Shown here in pieces: positions 41,410 through 50,002 of a DNA stretch of 64,000 nucleotides. The position numbers and the translations under genes are program-made. This DNA comes from JAKFYM01 sp964612065 (GTDB lineage Bacteria; Bdellovibrionota; UBA1018; CAIPTA01): NCBI GenBank assembly GCA_964612065.1, contig CAZTCD010000003.1, positions 1 to 64,000 of the forward strand. Direction: 5' to 3'. Numbering within the stretch: the stretch's first letter is position 1; each line of letters begins with the position of its first letter. The notes under the pieces are model-generated. The model did not search any database. It was not told the DNA's origin and worked only from the letters and a program-made list of their open reading frames with translations.

Positions 41410-41751
41410 ATGGACTGGAGGAAGTGCAGCTCCTGCAAGAAGCCACTTCCTTTTTCAGGCGCACAGCCCTCCAAGTATTGGGCCTGTAACGTTTCCACCT
41501 GCAATCGCCCCCGCACCTTTCTGGCCTTTTGCTCCGTAAGCTGTTGGGACGCTCATCTGGGCACTGTGCGCCACCGTGAGAGCTGGGCGGAAGAGAAAGA
41601 TTCTCCTACCCAGGATTTCTGGGAAAAGGTGATGGCGGGTTCGGAAGTGTTCCCGCCTCGTGCCGTGAAAGAGAAGCCGGCCGAAGAGGCGCCTGCCGCG
41701 AAGCCTGTTTCCAATGGGCCGAAAACGGTGATCCGGCGGCGCCCGGGTTAG
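41410..41751 (+). CDS. Small Cys-rich putative zinc-binding protein
   Basis: This 113-aa protein starts 3 nt after the ilvE stop and is surely cotranscribed. Its first half has zinc-ribbon-like cysteines: RKCSSCKKPL, then WACNVSTCN, then FCSVSCWDAHL with a His. The second half is polar and Pro/Ala-rich (EKPAEEAPAAKPVSNG) and ends in a basic RRRPG. I do not recognise the family; it has no signal peptide, so it is cytoplasmic and may bind nucleic acid. Confidence 0.75.
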   Translation: MDWRKCSSCKKPLPFSGAQPSKYWACNVSTCNRPRTFLAFCSVSCWDAHLGTVRHRESWAEEKDSPTQDFWEKVMAGSEVFPPRAVKEKPAEEAPAAKPVSNGPKTVIRRRPG

Positions 41752-41794
41752 AAGCAAAAAGCCCCACCAGCATTCGCCAGCAAGGCTTCATTGA

Positions 41795-41824
41795 TGCATG
41801 CGCGCTACCAAAAGTAGCTGGACA
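41795..41824 (-). repeat. Post-stop element, copy 1
   Basis: Directly after the TAG stop of the gene at 41825, the minus strand reads TGTCCAGCTACTTTTGGTAG and then CGCGCATGCATC. The core GCTACTTTTGGTAGC can form a 5-bp hairpin. A closely similar sequence follows the TAG stop at 53821. Roughly 22 of 30 positions agree between the two. Confidence 0.6.
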
Positions 41825-42364
41825 CTAACAGCCGACTACGCAATCCCGCACTTTCGATCCGTCCGGATTTCTTCCGGTGAGGATCACGGATTCCACGCCA
41901 GCCGGAAAGCCGAACACTTTTTTCATTTTGATGAAGATCTTTTCGAGGGTGTAGCGCTGCTTGCGGTACGTGATTTCGCTTGAGGCTACGCACTTGCCGT
42001 CCACTTTTTCCAGGCGGGCGGTGAGCTGCACTCGTTCGCCGAGCTCTTTCTGGATCTCTTCGAGGGCGAGGAAGCTCAATGGGGCTTCCGTTTCGTAAAC
42101 AGGAAGATCGGTGCGGGGGCCGAAGTAGCGTTTGCTGTCGCTCGAGAACTGATCGAGGCGGCGGCCGGTTTTGTTGTCGCGGTAGTAGGTATCGAACGCG
42201 GTTCTGCGGTGGATGGTGCAGGATGCGGAATCATACGAAAGATCGTAAACGAGGAGCTTCTCAGGCTTGTAGTTGGTGCGCTGGAGCTCGAGCACGGTAG
42301 AGGTTTGGGCGAACGAAGGGGCAGCGCCAGTGAGAAGAATGAGGGCGGAGAAAAGAAACGGCAT
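41825..42364 (-). CDS. Secreted protein of unknown function
   Basis: From ATG 42364 the product is 179 aa, with a signal peptide (PFLFSALILLTGAAPSFA). The mature domain is beta-like with charged loops (LQRTNYKPEKLLVYDLSYD, YRDNKTGRRLDQFSSDSK) and three or four cysteines, ending in DCVVGC. It is probably periplasmic. The gene ends with TAG followed at once by the CTACTTTTGG element described separately. No family recognised. Confidence 0.7.
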   Translation of the reverse strand: MPFLFSALILLTGAAPSFAQTSTVLELQRTNYKPEKLLVYDLSYDSASCTIHRRTAFDTYYRDNKTGRRLDQFSSDSKRYFGPRTDLPVYETEAPLSFLALEEIQKELGERVQLTARLEKVDGKCVASSEITYRKQRYTLEKIFIKMKKVFGFPAGVESVILTGRNPDGSKVRDCVVGC

Positions 42365-42405
42365 AAAGGGTCTCGCTTTCCAAGGCACGGGCTGTGGTGG
42401 GGTTG

Positions 42406-42465
42406 AACGCATTGCTATTTCATGCAGGGCGCTGGCGCAAGAGTGAAGTGATGGCGCAATGCGTT
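42406..42465. repeat. Perfect 10-bp inverted repeat after the stop of a membrane-protein gene
   Basis: AACGCATTGC (42406-42415) and GCAATGCGTT (42456-42465) are exact reverse complements, 40 nt apart, with further weak pairing inside (GGCGC and GCGC around 42428-42438). It begins 3 nt from the stop of the membrane-protein gene at 42469 on the minus strand. It could act as a terminator or mRNA-stabilising hairpin; no T-run follows. Confidence 0.55.
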
Positions 42466-42468
42466 GGG

Positions 42469-43506
42469 TTAGCGCTGCGGGGGCGTTTCGATCTCTTCTC
42501 GCGTGAGAAGGATCACAGCGAGGAGGATGAGGGCGAGGGCGATCCAGTCCTGGCCCTTGGGAAACTTTCCTCCGTAAAAGAGCCAGAAGAGCAGGGTGGA
42601 GGTGGTTCCTGCCAAAAGCGAAGCCAGCCGGTTGGCCAAACCGGAAAAGGTGGCCGTTCGTCCTTCGAACAGAAACAAAAAGGCCGAAAAAAAGGCGCCT
42701 ATCCCAAAAGGAATGCCTGCGAGCAGGGCGGGAAACCAGGAGGGGTGGGGGGACGTGATGGCCTTCGCGACTCCCTCTCCTCCCGGAATCGGAAGCGCCA
42801 GCGACAGCCCCACGAAGCCGAAGATCCAGAAACTGGCAGCCAGCTGCTCTACTGCGAAGTAGTTCTTTTTGTCGGCGGAATGGGCCGCGGAGCGGGTGAA
42901 CTTAAAGTAGTTCATCCAGTATAGCCGAAGGCCGTAGCTCACGAGGTAGATCCCGAGAATGGAAAGGGCGGGAACGGAGGTGAGGAAAGCGAAATCCCCT
43001 TCCTGAGCGTAGAAAACATTCAGGCTCATGGCCGTGACGGCCAACGCCACGGCCAGGTTCTCTTCCCACCGCACCCATTTTCGGGAAACTCCCTGGCGGA
43101 TCAGCACGGCGTCCACCAGCCGGCTCAGCACGATAATGCCTCCTCTCATCAGGATCATCGCCACCATCACGGAAATGGGCAGGGAGTACATCAGCTTCGT
43201 GGTGGGGATCACGAAGGCGGTAAAAGTTCCAGCGGCTCCGATATAAAGAAGCTCGGCGCGGCTCCATTTTGCCTTCCACCAGCGGCCGCCAAAAATCACG
43301 CTGAGGCAAACGAGCGTGGAACCGGCCGTGCTGTAAACCAGGAATTCGATGTCGGTCATCCCGGGATAGCCAGCGGCAGCCGGGCTCTGGAACACCTTCA
43401 GCATCAGACCGAAGAGGGCATAGAGGGCGAAATAGAGAAAGGCAAAGAGAGCTAAGGTGGCGGAGCTGCCTGCTTGGAAGGGATTGCGAGATCCTTCACG
43501 GATCAC
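42469..43506 (-). CDS. Multi-pass membrane protein, EamA/DMT-like
   Basis: The 345-aa protein has about ten hydrophobic helices, for example LALFAFLYFALYALFGLML, FLVYSTAGSTLVCLSVIF, YIGAAGTFTAFVIPTTKLMY and IALALILLAVILL. The layout of two five-helix halves resembles EamA drug/metabolite transporters, and the polar loop after helix 5 (RSAAHSADKKN) is typical. The substrate is unknown. It overlaps the end of the GATase gene by 4 nt and is translationally coupled to it. Confidence 0.72.
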   Translation of the reverse strand: MIREGSRNPFQAGSSATLALFAFLYFALYALFGLMLKVFQSPAAAGYPGMTDIEFLVYSTAGSTLVCLSVIFGGRWWKAKWSRAELLYIGAAGTFTAFVIPTTKLMYSLPISVMVAMILMRGGIIVLSRLVDAVLIRQGVSRKWVRWEENLAVALAVTAMSLNVFYAQEGDFAFLTSVPALSILGIYLVSYGLRLYWMNYFKFTRSAAHSADKKNYFAVEQLAASFWIFGFVGLSLALPIPGGEGVAKAITSPHPSWFPALLAGIPFGIGAFFSAFLFLFEGRTATFSGLANRLASLLAGTTSTLLFWLFYGGKFPKGQDWIALALILLAVILLTREEIETPPQR

Positions 43507-44195
43507 TTTAAGCCCGCCGCGAAATCGTCCAATAGCCGGAAGAAATTCATGGTCATGGGAGGGAGGCTCTCAGGAATCTCCGCGGCGGTGGCCGAAGCCT
43601 CCTGCACATAGGGCTCTCCTCCTCGGGGCTCGATCGAGGGTGCGTTGGAGAGGATCCATTCCCGGGAGCTTTCCGGATGAAACTGCAGGCCCAGGGTTTT
43701 GTGGTCGAGGGCGAAGGCCTGGCGGGGGCAGGCGTCGGATTCGAGATAGTTTTCGCAGCCTGGGGGGAGGGCGAAGGTGTCTTCGTGGAATTGGTAAACC
43801 CTGGCTTTTTCCGGCCAGTGGCGGAGAGCCGGGTGGTGCTTGCCGTTCCGGCGCACCTCAAAGAAGCCGATCTCCCGCTGGGGGTTTACGGTAACTTCGG
43901 CCCCGAGGCAGCGGGCGAGGAGCTGGCCGCCGAGGCAGATCCCGAGGTAAGGTTTTTTTTGGGCGAGCCAGTCCTGGATGAAGAGCTTCTCTTCTTTCAG
44001 CCAGGGGTGTTTTTCGTCCTGGTCCACATTCATTCCGCCACCGAGCACGATCAGCCAATCGAAGCCTTCGCTGTCCGGGGCGTGGGAGTCGCGGTACCAA
44101 TGGTGCACGGTGGAGCGGCAGCCTTGGGTGCGTATCCAATCGCTCAAGGTGCCTGGCGGTTCGGTTTCGGCATGCTGGAAAATGAGGATGTGCAT
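43503..44195 (-). CDS. Class I glutamine amidotransferase-like protein
   Basis: The 230-aa protein has the GATase I fold: WLIVLGGGMNVDQDEKHPW, nucleophile Cys in LGICLGGQLLARCLGAEV, and LGLQFHPESSREW carrying the catalytic His and Glu. Stand-alone members of this group (GMP-synthase-like domains) hydrolyse glutamine or gamma-glutamyl bonds; this one lacks a synthetase domain. It is upstream of, and overlaps by 4 nt, a membrane transporter-like gene. Role unknown; nitrogen or gamma-glutamyl metabolism is likely. Confidence 0.92.
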   Translation of the reverse strand: MHILIFQHAETEPPGTLSDWIRTQGCRSTVHHWYRDSHAPDSEGFDWLIVLGGGMNVDQDEKHPWLKEEKLFIQDWLAQKKPYLGICLGGQLLARCLGAEVTVNPQREIGFFEVRRNGKHHPALRHWPEKARVYQFHEDTFALPPGCENYLESDACPRQAFALDHKTLGLQFHPESSREWILSNAPSIEPRGGEPYVQEASATAAEIPESLPPMTMNFFRLLDDFAAGLK

Positions 44196-44214
44196 CCGCC
44201 GAAATATAGCGGGA

Positions 44215-44847
44215 TCAGGGCTTGGGGGGAAGGGGGAGTTTCAGAAGGTCTTCCGCCGTGATGGTGCGCTCTTCCTCGTTGCGGTCGCGGAGGCGGAGGG
44301 TGTCCCAGTGAGGGGCCAGGCCTTCCAGGATCGCCACCCTTCCTTTGTGCCGCAGCAGGAATTCCGGAAAGCGCCAAACGCCCGATCGATAAAGCGGATC
44401 CTTACCGAGAGAGATGGACATCGGCCGCACCCGGGTTTTTCCTTTCTTCGCCTTTCCCACCTCGCAGGAGAAGGTGAAGCGCTTGGAACTCAGGCGCACC
44501 TTGGTGAAGCTCGGGCATTTCAGCTTTCCTTTTTTGCGCCATTGATTGGCTTCGCGGTCGAATACATGGAGCATGGGGCCGGTATCGGCCGAGGAGAGCA
44601 CGAAGAGCTTTTTTTTCTCCGTGACCAAGCCGATCACGGGATTTTGCTCCGCCTCAGCGGGGAGGGGAATGATCGTTCTTTCGCCCGCAGCGAAAGGGAT
44701 GGCCACCACTCTGGCCTGGCCGTTGGCGAGGCGGAGGCCGGCGTATACCACGCCCTCGTCGTCGAAGAATACGGTGGTGAAGTGAGCGGCATCGGGAGAA
44801 GCGGGTGAGGAAACAGATAGAAGAAGTGCGAGGAGAATAGCCTGCAT
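44215..44847 (-). CDS. Secreted protein of unknown function
   Basis: This 210-aa protein has a short signal peptide (AILLALLLSVSSPASPDA) and a beta-rich mature part with repeated short strands (TTVFFDDEGVVYAGLRL, ARVVAIPFAAGERTIIPL, KKKLFVLSSADTGPMLHVF), reminiscent of a small propeller blade arrangement. It lies 19 nt upstream of the GATase gene on the same strand and could be cotranscribed. No catalytic motif is visible. Confidence 0.65.
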   Translation of the reverse strand: MQAILLALLLSVSSPASPDAAHFTTVFFDDEGVVYAGLRLANGQARVVAIPFAAGERTIIPLPAEAEQNPVIGLVTEKKKLFVLSSADTGPMLHVFDREANQWRKKGKLKCPSFTKVRLSSKRFTFSCEVGKAKKGKTRVRPMSISLGKDPLYRSGVWRFPEFLLRHKGRVAILEGLAPHWDTLRLRDRNEEERTITAEDLLKLPLPPKP

Positions 44848-44904
44848 GAGAACCTATCCTAACTTCTCTTCTGCGGGTAGGCAGCCGTTTTTTCAGCGCA
44901 TGGC

Positions 44905-45957
44905 CTAACGTTTTACCTGTGGCCGGATGCCATGGCTGGCAAGAGCCCAGGCGCTGAGCTTGTAAAGAAGGCGGGCTCCTACGTTGGCGTCCCACTCCTC
45001 TCCTTTTTTCCCGGGCGAAACTTCATTCAGATCAAAGCCCACGATGGTGCGCCCGGAGCGCGCTACTTCCCCGATCAGGATCGCCGCTTCGGCATAATCA
45101 AGGCCTCCGGGTACGGGGGTTCCGGTGTGGGGGCAGAAGCGGGGATCGAGGCCGTCGATATCGAAGGTGATCCATACTTTCCCGGGAAGTTTTTCCACGA
45201 TCTCTTTGGCGATCGAAGCCCAGCATTCGCCGGAGCCTTTGCGCTTCTGGCAGTCGAGGTCGAAATAGGTTTCGATGCGTCCCTTCGAGGCATGGATATA
45301 GTCCCATTCCTCCTCGCAGAAGTCGCGGATACCCACCTGCACCAGTTTGGCGGCTTCGGGGATATCGTCCATCACGTTGCGGAGGATAGAGGCGTGGGAA
45401 AAACGGAAGCCCTCGTAGGCTTTTCTCGTATCAGAATGGGCGTCGATATGGAGGAGGCCGAAGCTCTTTTCTTTTTCCGCCAGAGCCTGAAGCGCGCCGT
45501 AGGGAGAGGCGTGATCGCCACCTACGAGGCCGATGATTTTGCCGGCGTCCAGAATCTCCAGGGATCTCTCACGCACCTCTTCATTCACGAGCTCGGAAAT
45601 CTCGTTCACGGAACGCAGTGATTTGGCGAGTGCCTTGCTCTTTCCGATGCGTCCGCCCGCCTTGATGATTTTCTGGGCCTCCGCTTTCGCCTTGCGGTTC
45701 CAGGCGCTGATCTTTTTCGAAAGTGGGAGCATGTGCAGGCCTGCCTCATAGGGGCGGTCTACCTCGAGATCAAAAAGGTCCACCTGATAGCTGGCTTGCA
45801 GGATCGCCTCTGGGCCCTTGGAAGTTCCGCCCCCGTAGCTGGTGGTGGCTTCCCACGGCACGGGAAGATAGATCAGCTTCGCTTCCTCAAAGGAATGGGG
45901 GAGGCCGAAGATGCCGGAATCAAGATCGGAGGCGGAATTGGGATCAAATTCTTTCAT
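44905..45957 (-). CDS. Ureohydrolase (agmatinase/arginase family)
   Basis: ATG 45957 overlaps the GNAT gene stop by 14 nt and gives 350 aa. The two-manganese site is complete: His149 in LVGGDHASPYGAL, Asp172-Ala-His174-Ser-Asp176 in LLHIDAHSD, and Asp266, Asp268 in FDIDGLDP, followed by TGTPVPGGL. The last motif and general layout suggest agmatinase or a related guanidino-acid hydrolase; arginase cannot be excluded. It releases urea from a guanidinium substrate in the cytoplasm. It is last in an operon with the M3 peptidase and GNAT genes. Confidence 0.9.
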   Translation of the reverse strand: MKEFDPNSASDLDSGIFGLPHSFEEAKLIYLPVPWEATTSYGGGTSKGPEAILQASYQVDLFDLEVDRPYEAGLHMLPLSKKISAWNRKAKAEAQKIIKAGGRIGKSKALAKSLRSVNEISELVNEEVRERSLEILDAGKIIGLVGGDHASPYGALQALAEKEKSFGLLHIDAHSDTRKAYEGFRFSHASILRNVMDDIPEAAKLVQVGIRDFCEEEWDYIHASKGRIETYFDLDCQKRKGSGECWASIAKEIVEKLPGKVWITFDIDGLDPRFCPHTGTPVPGGLDYAEAAILIGEVARSGRTIVGFDLNEVSPGKKGEEWDANVGARLLYKLSAWALASHGIRPQVKR

Positions 45958-46642
45958 AGAGGGATCTCTCATATATCAGGGGAAGCGGGCTTGCATTATG
46001 TGTATGGGGAGAGCAGGAGGTGGCCAGGAAAGCGGCTCCCCAGTCTTTGGCATCGCGGGCCTGGAGGGAAAGCAGGCTGAAAATGGATGGTGCCGGGACC
46101 AAAGCCACTCCCTGGTGGAAAAAAGTATAACTCGCGCCGCCGGTACCCAGATAGTAGCGGCTTTCTTTCTGGTGGAGCTTGGTGAGGGCAAATAAGCCGC
46201 TCTCGTTGGCTCCCGGATCGATCGAGCGGGTAAAGGCCAGGGTCCACTCGGCGGGTTCCGGTGCATTGCTGCCGGCGGGCTCCGGAAGATCGGCAGGTTC
46301 CGAGAGGGGAAGGCCGTGCACGCTCACGACATGGGTTTTATGGTAGTCCCTCTCGATCAGGGCGAGCAGACTGGGATCGGTGTGCGGGCAGATCCAGAAA
46401 GCCGGTGCCCTTTCTTTGCGCAGGTAAAAACGATCAATCTCCTGGAGATCACGTGCTTCCACCGGACCATCGAGGCCGAGGCCGCTTACTCCATGCACCG
46501 GTGACCAGGCTCCGGAATAAACGGCGCGGGCATTTCCCAGCTCCAGCACCTCTGCTTCGGCATAGGGATTGAGGTCGGCGGCCGCACTGGTGTGTGCGGC
46601 GGCTTCTGCCGCAAAGGCAAATTCCAGCTCACGCGAATTCAT
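45944..46642 (-). CDS. GNAT-like acetyltransferase (divergent)
   Basis: The 232-aa protein lies 2 nt after the M3 peptidase gene. The segment DPGANESGLFALTKLHQKES, a later GASYTFFHQGVALVPAPSIF and the upstream RDLQEIDRFYLRKERAPAFW suggest a divergent GNAT fold, with the second half carrying the acetyl-CoA-binding strand-helix. A clear Q/RxxGxG/A is not visible, so the assignment is tentative. Ala-rich N-terminal 30 residues. It may modify products of peptide or amine metabolism encoded next to it. Confidence 0.55.
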   Translation of the reverse strand: MNSRELEFAFAAEAAAHTSAAADLNPYAEAEVLELGNARAVYSGAWSPVHGVSGLGLDGPVEARDLQEIDRFYLRKERAPAFWICPHTDPSLLALIERDYHKTHVVSVHGLPLSEPADLPEPAGSNAPEPAEWTLAFTRSIDPGANESGLFALTKLHQKESRYYLGTGGASYTFFHQGVALVPAPSIFSLLSLQARDAKDWGAAFLATSCSPHTHNASPLPLIYERSLYERI

Positions 46643-46644
46643 GG

Positions 46645-48681
46645 CTATTGGATCAGGCCGTCGCGGCGGAGCAGTGCCTTGGGATCAGGCTCGCGGCCGC
46701 GGAATCGCTTATAAAGCTCCATGGGGTGCTCGGAACCTCCTTTGGAGAGAACGTTATCGCGGAACGAGCGCGCCACTTCCGTGCTGAAGATCCCTTTCTC
46801 TTTGAAGAACTCAAAGGCATCGGCATCGAGCACCTCGGCCCACTTATAGCTGTAGTATCCGGCGGAGTATCCGCCCGCGAAAATATGGGAGAAAGACGTG
46901 CTCATCGAAGTGCCGGGAACGGGAGGGAAGAAGCGGGTGCGCGCCATTTCCTGCACCTCGAACTCCTCGATATCGTCGATCTCGCTGGTGTCTTTAGCGT
47001 GCCAGGCCATATCGAGAAAGGCGAAGCTCAGCTGGCGAACTCCCATCCATCCGGCCATGAAGGTGGAGGCTTTGCGGATCTTCTGGATGAGCTCCATCGG
47101 CATGGGGGCGTGAGTCTGGTAATGCTTGGCAAAGAGCGCCAGGCCTTCCGGCTCGTAGGCCCAGTTTTCCATCACCTGGCTCGGTAGCTCCACGAAATCC
47201 CAGTAAACATTGGTGCCGGCGATCGAGGCGTAGCGGCAGTTAGAGAGAATGGAGTGCAGCGCATGGCCGAACTCATGGAAAAGGGTTTTTACTTCTCCAT
47301 GGGTAAGCAGCGAGGGCTGCGAAGCCGTGGGCTTGGTGAAATTGCACACGATGCTCACATGGGGCCGGCAAACCTTGCCGTTCCAGGTTCCCTGCTCCAG
47401 GAAGTTGGTCATCCAGGCGCCGCCTCTCTTGGAGGCCCGGGGGAAGAAATCGGCGTAGAACCAGGCGAGGAAGCGCCCGCTGGATTCCTCGATCACCTCG
47501 TAGGCTTTTACGTCAGGATGGTAAACGGGAATATCCGAGCGTTCTTTCAGCTGGATGCCGTAGAGCTTGCGAGCGTGCTCGAACACGCCTTCGATCACGC
47601 TTTCGAGGCGGAAGTAGGGGCGAAGCTCGTCGTCGCTGAGCTGGTACTTCTCTCTTTGCAGCCGTTCGATGTAGAAGGCCACGCTCCAGGGATTCATCTC
47701 TCCCTCTCCGGTGTGGCGGCGTTTGGCCTCGATCAGCTCGGCGATATCGCGCTCCGCGGCCGGCTTGGAATGGCTGAGTAGCTCCTCGAGGAAGGCGTTC
47801 ACCTTATCCGGAGATCCCGCCATGCGCTCTTCCAGCACGAAGTGCGCGTGGTTTTCGTAGCCGAGCAGGCGGGCGCGGTCGAAGCGGAGCCTGGCCAGAT
47901 CGCGGGCGTTCTGCCGGTTGTCGTACGGCGCTTTCATCCCCTTGCTCATCACTGCGGTCCAGAGCTCTTTTCTCAGGTCTTCGCGGGTGCAGAACTGCAG
48001 GAAGGGGCCGTAACTAGGGGCCTGGAGCGAGAAAGCCCAGGCCTCGGGGCGGCCTTTCTCGGTGGCAGTGGCTTTGGCGTCTTCGAGGGTTCCCTTGGGA
48101 AGATCCTTGAGGGCTTCTTCATCCGTTACAAAGAGAAGGAAATCGTTCGTGGCCTTGAGCACGTTATCGGAAAATTCCTGGGTGAGGCGCGCCTGGGTGC
48201 GATCGATCTCCCGGAGCTTTTCCTTCTGGCCTTCGTTCAGCAAGGCGCCGTTGCGGCGGAAGGCTTTATAGGTTTTTTCCACGAGCTGAAGGCTTTCCGG
48301 ATCGAGATCCATGGAGGCGCGGCGATCGTAAACGTCCTGCACGCGGGCGAAGATTTTCGCGTTCAGAAGAAGATCGTTGGAGAGCTCAGCGAGCTTCGGG
48401 CTCACTTCCTTGGCGAGAGCTTGCAGCTCATCGCTGGTATGGGCTCCCACGAGATTGAAAAACAGAAGCTGCACTTTCTCGAGCTCCTCGCGATGGAACT
48501 CGATGGCTTCGATCGTGTTCACGAAGGAGGAGGGGGCCGGGTCTTCCTCGATCTTTTTCAATGCGGCGCGGGCCATCTTGATCCCTTCCTCGAAGGCGGG
48601 CCCGAAATCCGAGCTTTGGATCTGAGGAAAGGGAAGGGTGGCTTGATCGTTTAAAAGATTCGGATTCAGCAGTTTGTTCAT
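46645..48681 (-). CDS. M3 family metallopeptidase (oligopeptidase A / Dcp-like)
   Basis: The 678-aa protein is full length for M3. His469, Glu470 and His473 form HEFGH in TLFHEFGHALHSIL, and the third ligand Glu follows in YWDFVELPSQVMENW. Other hallmarks are YDNRQNARDLARLRFDRARLL (pieces), LEQGTWNGKVCRPHVSIVCNFT (pieces), AGGYSAGYYSYKWAEVL and a C-terminal RGREPDPKALLRRDGL. Such enzymes degrade short peptides, including signal peptides and food peptides, mostly in the cytoplasm. No signal peptide is present. First gene of the operon. Confidence 0.96.
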   Translation of the reverse strand: MNKLLNPNLLNDQATLPFPQIQSSDFGPAFEEGIKMARAALKKIEEDPAPSSFVNTIEAIEFHREELEKVQLLFFNLVGAHTSDELQALAKEVSPKLAELSNDLLLNAKIFARVQDVYDRRASMDLDPESLQLVEKTYKAFRRNGALLNEGQKEKLREIDRTQARLTQEFSDNVLKATNDFLLFVTDEEALKDLPKGTLEDAKATATEKGRPEAWAFSLQAPSYGPFLQFCTREDLRKELWTAVMSKGMKAPYDNRQNARDLARLRFDRARLLGYENHAHFVLEERMAGSPDKVNAFLEELLSHSKPAAERDIAELIEAKRRHTGEGEMNPWSVAFYIERLQREKYQLSDDELRPYFRLESVIEGVFEHARKLYGIQLKERSDIPVYHPDVKAYEVIEESSGRFLAWFYADFFPRASKRGGAWMTNFLEQGTWNGKVCRPHVSIVCNFTKPTASQPSLLTHGEVKTLFHEFGHALHSILSNCRYASIAGTNVYWDFVELPSQVMENWAYEPEGLALFAKHYQTHAPMPMELIQKIRKASTFMAGWMGVRQLSFAFLDMAWHAKDTSEIDDIEEFEVQEMARTRFFPPVPGTSMSTSFSHIFAGGYSAGYYSYKWAEVLDADAFEFFKEKGIFSTEVARSFRDNVLSKGGSEHPMELYKRFRGREPDPKALLRRDGLIQ

Positions 48682-48811
48682 AGGACATGCTTACCATAGG
48701 AAAAAAGCATTGGCTGATTGGGCGGCGCATAAAGTTGGTGATTTCTTGTGCTGCAGGGGAATTGCGAAGAAACTATTTTGATTGATTCACAATTCATTCG
48801 AGAGGGGAAGT

Positions 48812-49948
48812 ATGCGCCATCTACTTTTTAGCACGGTCGTTTTTCTGGCGGCCTTGGGACAGCCCGCTAAAGCCACAGCATTAGAAAGTTCGGGAAAAGC
48901 GATGTTTGCTTTTCGCGATCAGAACTCCTCGTATCCCGGTCACGATAAGATGGTGAGAATCCAGGGAGAAGTGGGCGGCCGATACCATTTTGAAAATTCC
49001 TGCGGAAAATCGGGATCTCGGTGCGATTGCCTATTGTATCGTGGAATCGATGATCGGCGCCCTTTGAGAGCTGCCGGCTTGCTCTCGAGCCGCTTGTATA
49101 ATGCCATTTCCTGTAAAATTCCCGATTCAACTTACGGCGCGCGGCAGATTTCGCACGTGCAGCTCCGAAAAAGGGGCGCGCAGGCCGTAACAGGCAAGCT
49201 GCGAATCCTGGATTCTCTTCGCCTCGAAAATATTCTCGGCCAATCTTTGAAAAAGGAAAAAGTGCGAGGGATCTTCCGCTACCATTGCGACCGCACCTTT
49301 TTCGAAGGCGAGGGCGTGGGAGCGCATCAGATCACCTGCTTTCCCGGGCAGCACCTGGGGGTTTTGACGGCCAGGTATCATTTCTACACCTATCGCTCAG
49401 GCGAGGACTCCAATTTATCCGGAGGCGATTCCGCCTTTAGAGACTCCATTTGCGGGAGGAATAACTTCCTGAAAACGCAGTGCACGGGAAACACTCCCGT
49501 GCTTCGCTACGGTTTGTATAAAGAGAACAAAGGGCTCTTCCAGGTGGGTATTACGCTCACCAGGGCGCCCGAAGGAGAGAATCTTTCGGAGAGCTACGGC
49601 TTTGCTTCCCTGCCTGACGAGAATGGCCATTGCTTCCCTGGGCTGGTGAAAGCCCGTCCATATGTGGCGCAGCCGGCTTCGATCGTGGGTGGTGATTTGG
49701 ATGGAAGCAACCCGCCTTCAAGCTTCATCAATCTGAACAACTCCCTGAACGACACTCAGGTGGAGGCCGAAGAGCCTGCGCCCTTCACCATCATGCGCAG
49801 TGTGAATGAGACTCCCTGTGATTCCATGACCGGTAACTGCCTTGGAGCCACCTTCGGAGCTGCTCAAGTGGCCAGGCAGGTCGCCTATACCAGCATTACT
49901 CCGGTAGTGTGTGTGATGCCTGAGGCGATGGTTCGCGGCCTCTTTTGA
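48812..49948 (+). CDS. Large secreted protein of unknown function
   Basis: ATG 48812 has GAGGGGAAG upstream. The 378-aa protein has a signal peptide (RHLLFSTVVFLAALGQPAKA) and a Cys-rich mature part (about fourteen cysteines, in pairs such as CGKSGSRCDC and CDRTFFEGEG), suggesting several disulfides. Aromatic and Gly-rich short motifs (GGRYHFEN, TARYHFYTYRSG) recur. It is probably extracellular or periplasmic; the family is not recognised. Confidence 0.75.
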   Translation: MRHLLFSTVVFLAALGQPAKATALESSGKAMFAFRDQNSSYPGHDKMVRIQGEVGGRYHFENSCGKSGSRCDCLLYRGIDDRRPLRAAGLLSSRLYNAISCKIPDSTYGARQISHVQLRKRGAQAVTGKLRILDSLRLENILGQSLKKEKVRGIFRYHCDRTFFEGEGVGAHQITCFPGQHLGVLTARYHFYTYRSGEDSNLSGGDSAFRDSICGRNNFLKTQCTGNTPVLRYGLYKENKGLFQVGITLTRAPEGENLSESYGFASLPDENGHCFPGLVKARPYVAQPASIVGGDLDGSNPPSSFINLNNSLNDTQVEAEEPAPFTIMRSVNETPCDSMTGNCLGATFGAAQVARQVAYTSITPVVCVMPEAMVRGLF

Positions 49949-49980
49949 GGGCTCGGGAGTAGGGATTTGACCATAATGAG

Positions 49981-50002
49981 GGCCGTCCCTTTGGGGGCGG
50001 CC
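49981..50002. terminator. Hairpin between convergent genes
   Basis: GGCCGTCCC (49981-49989) pairs with GGGGGCGGCC (49993-50002), allowing a G-U and a small bulge, immediately after the stop of the PilZ gene on the minus strand and 33 nt after the large secreted protein. The plus-strand tail TTACTTCG is only weakly T-rich. Confidence 0.5.

Noticed and set aside
47842..48654. Plus-strand 270-aa frame
   Set aside because: Antisense to the M3 peptidase, whose zinc motif and length are conclusive.
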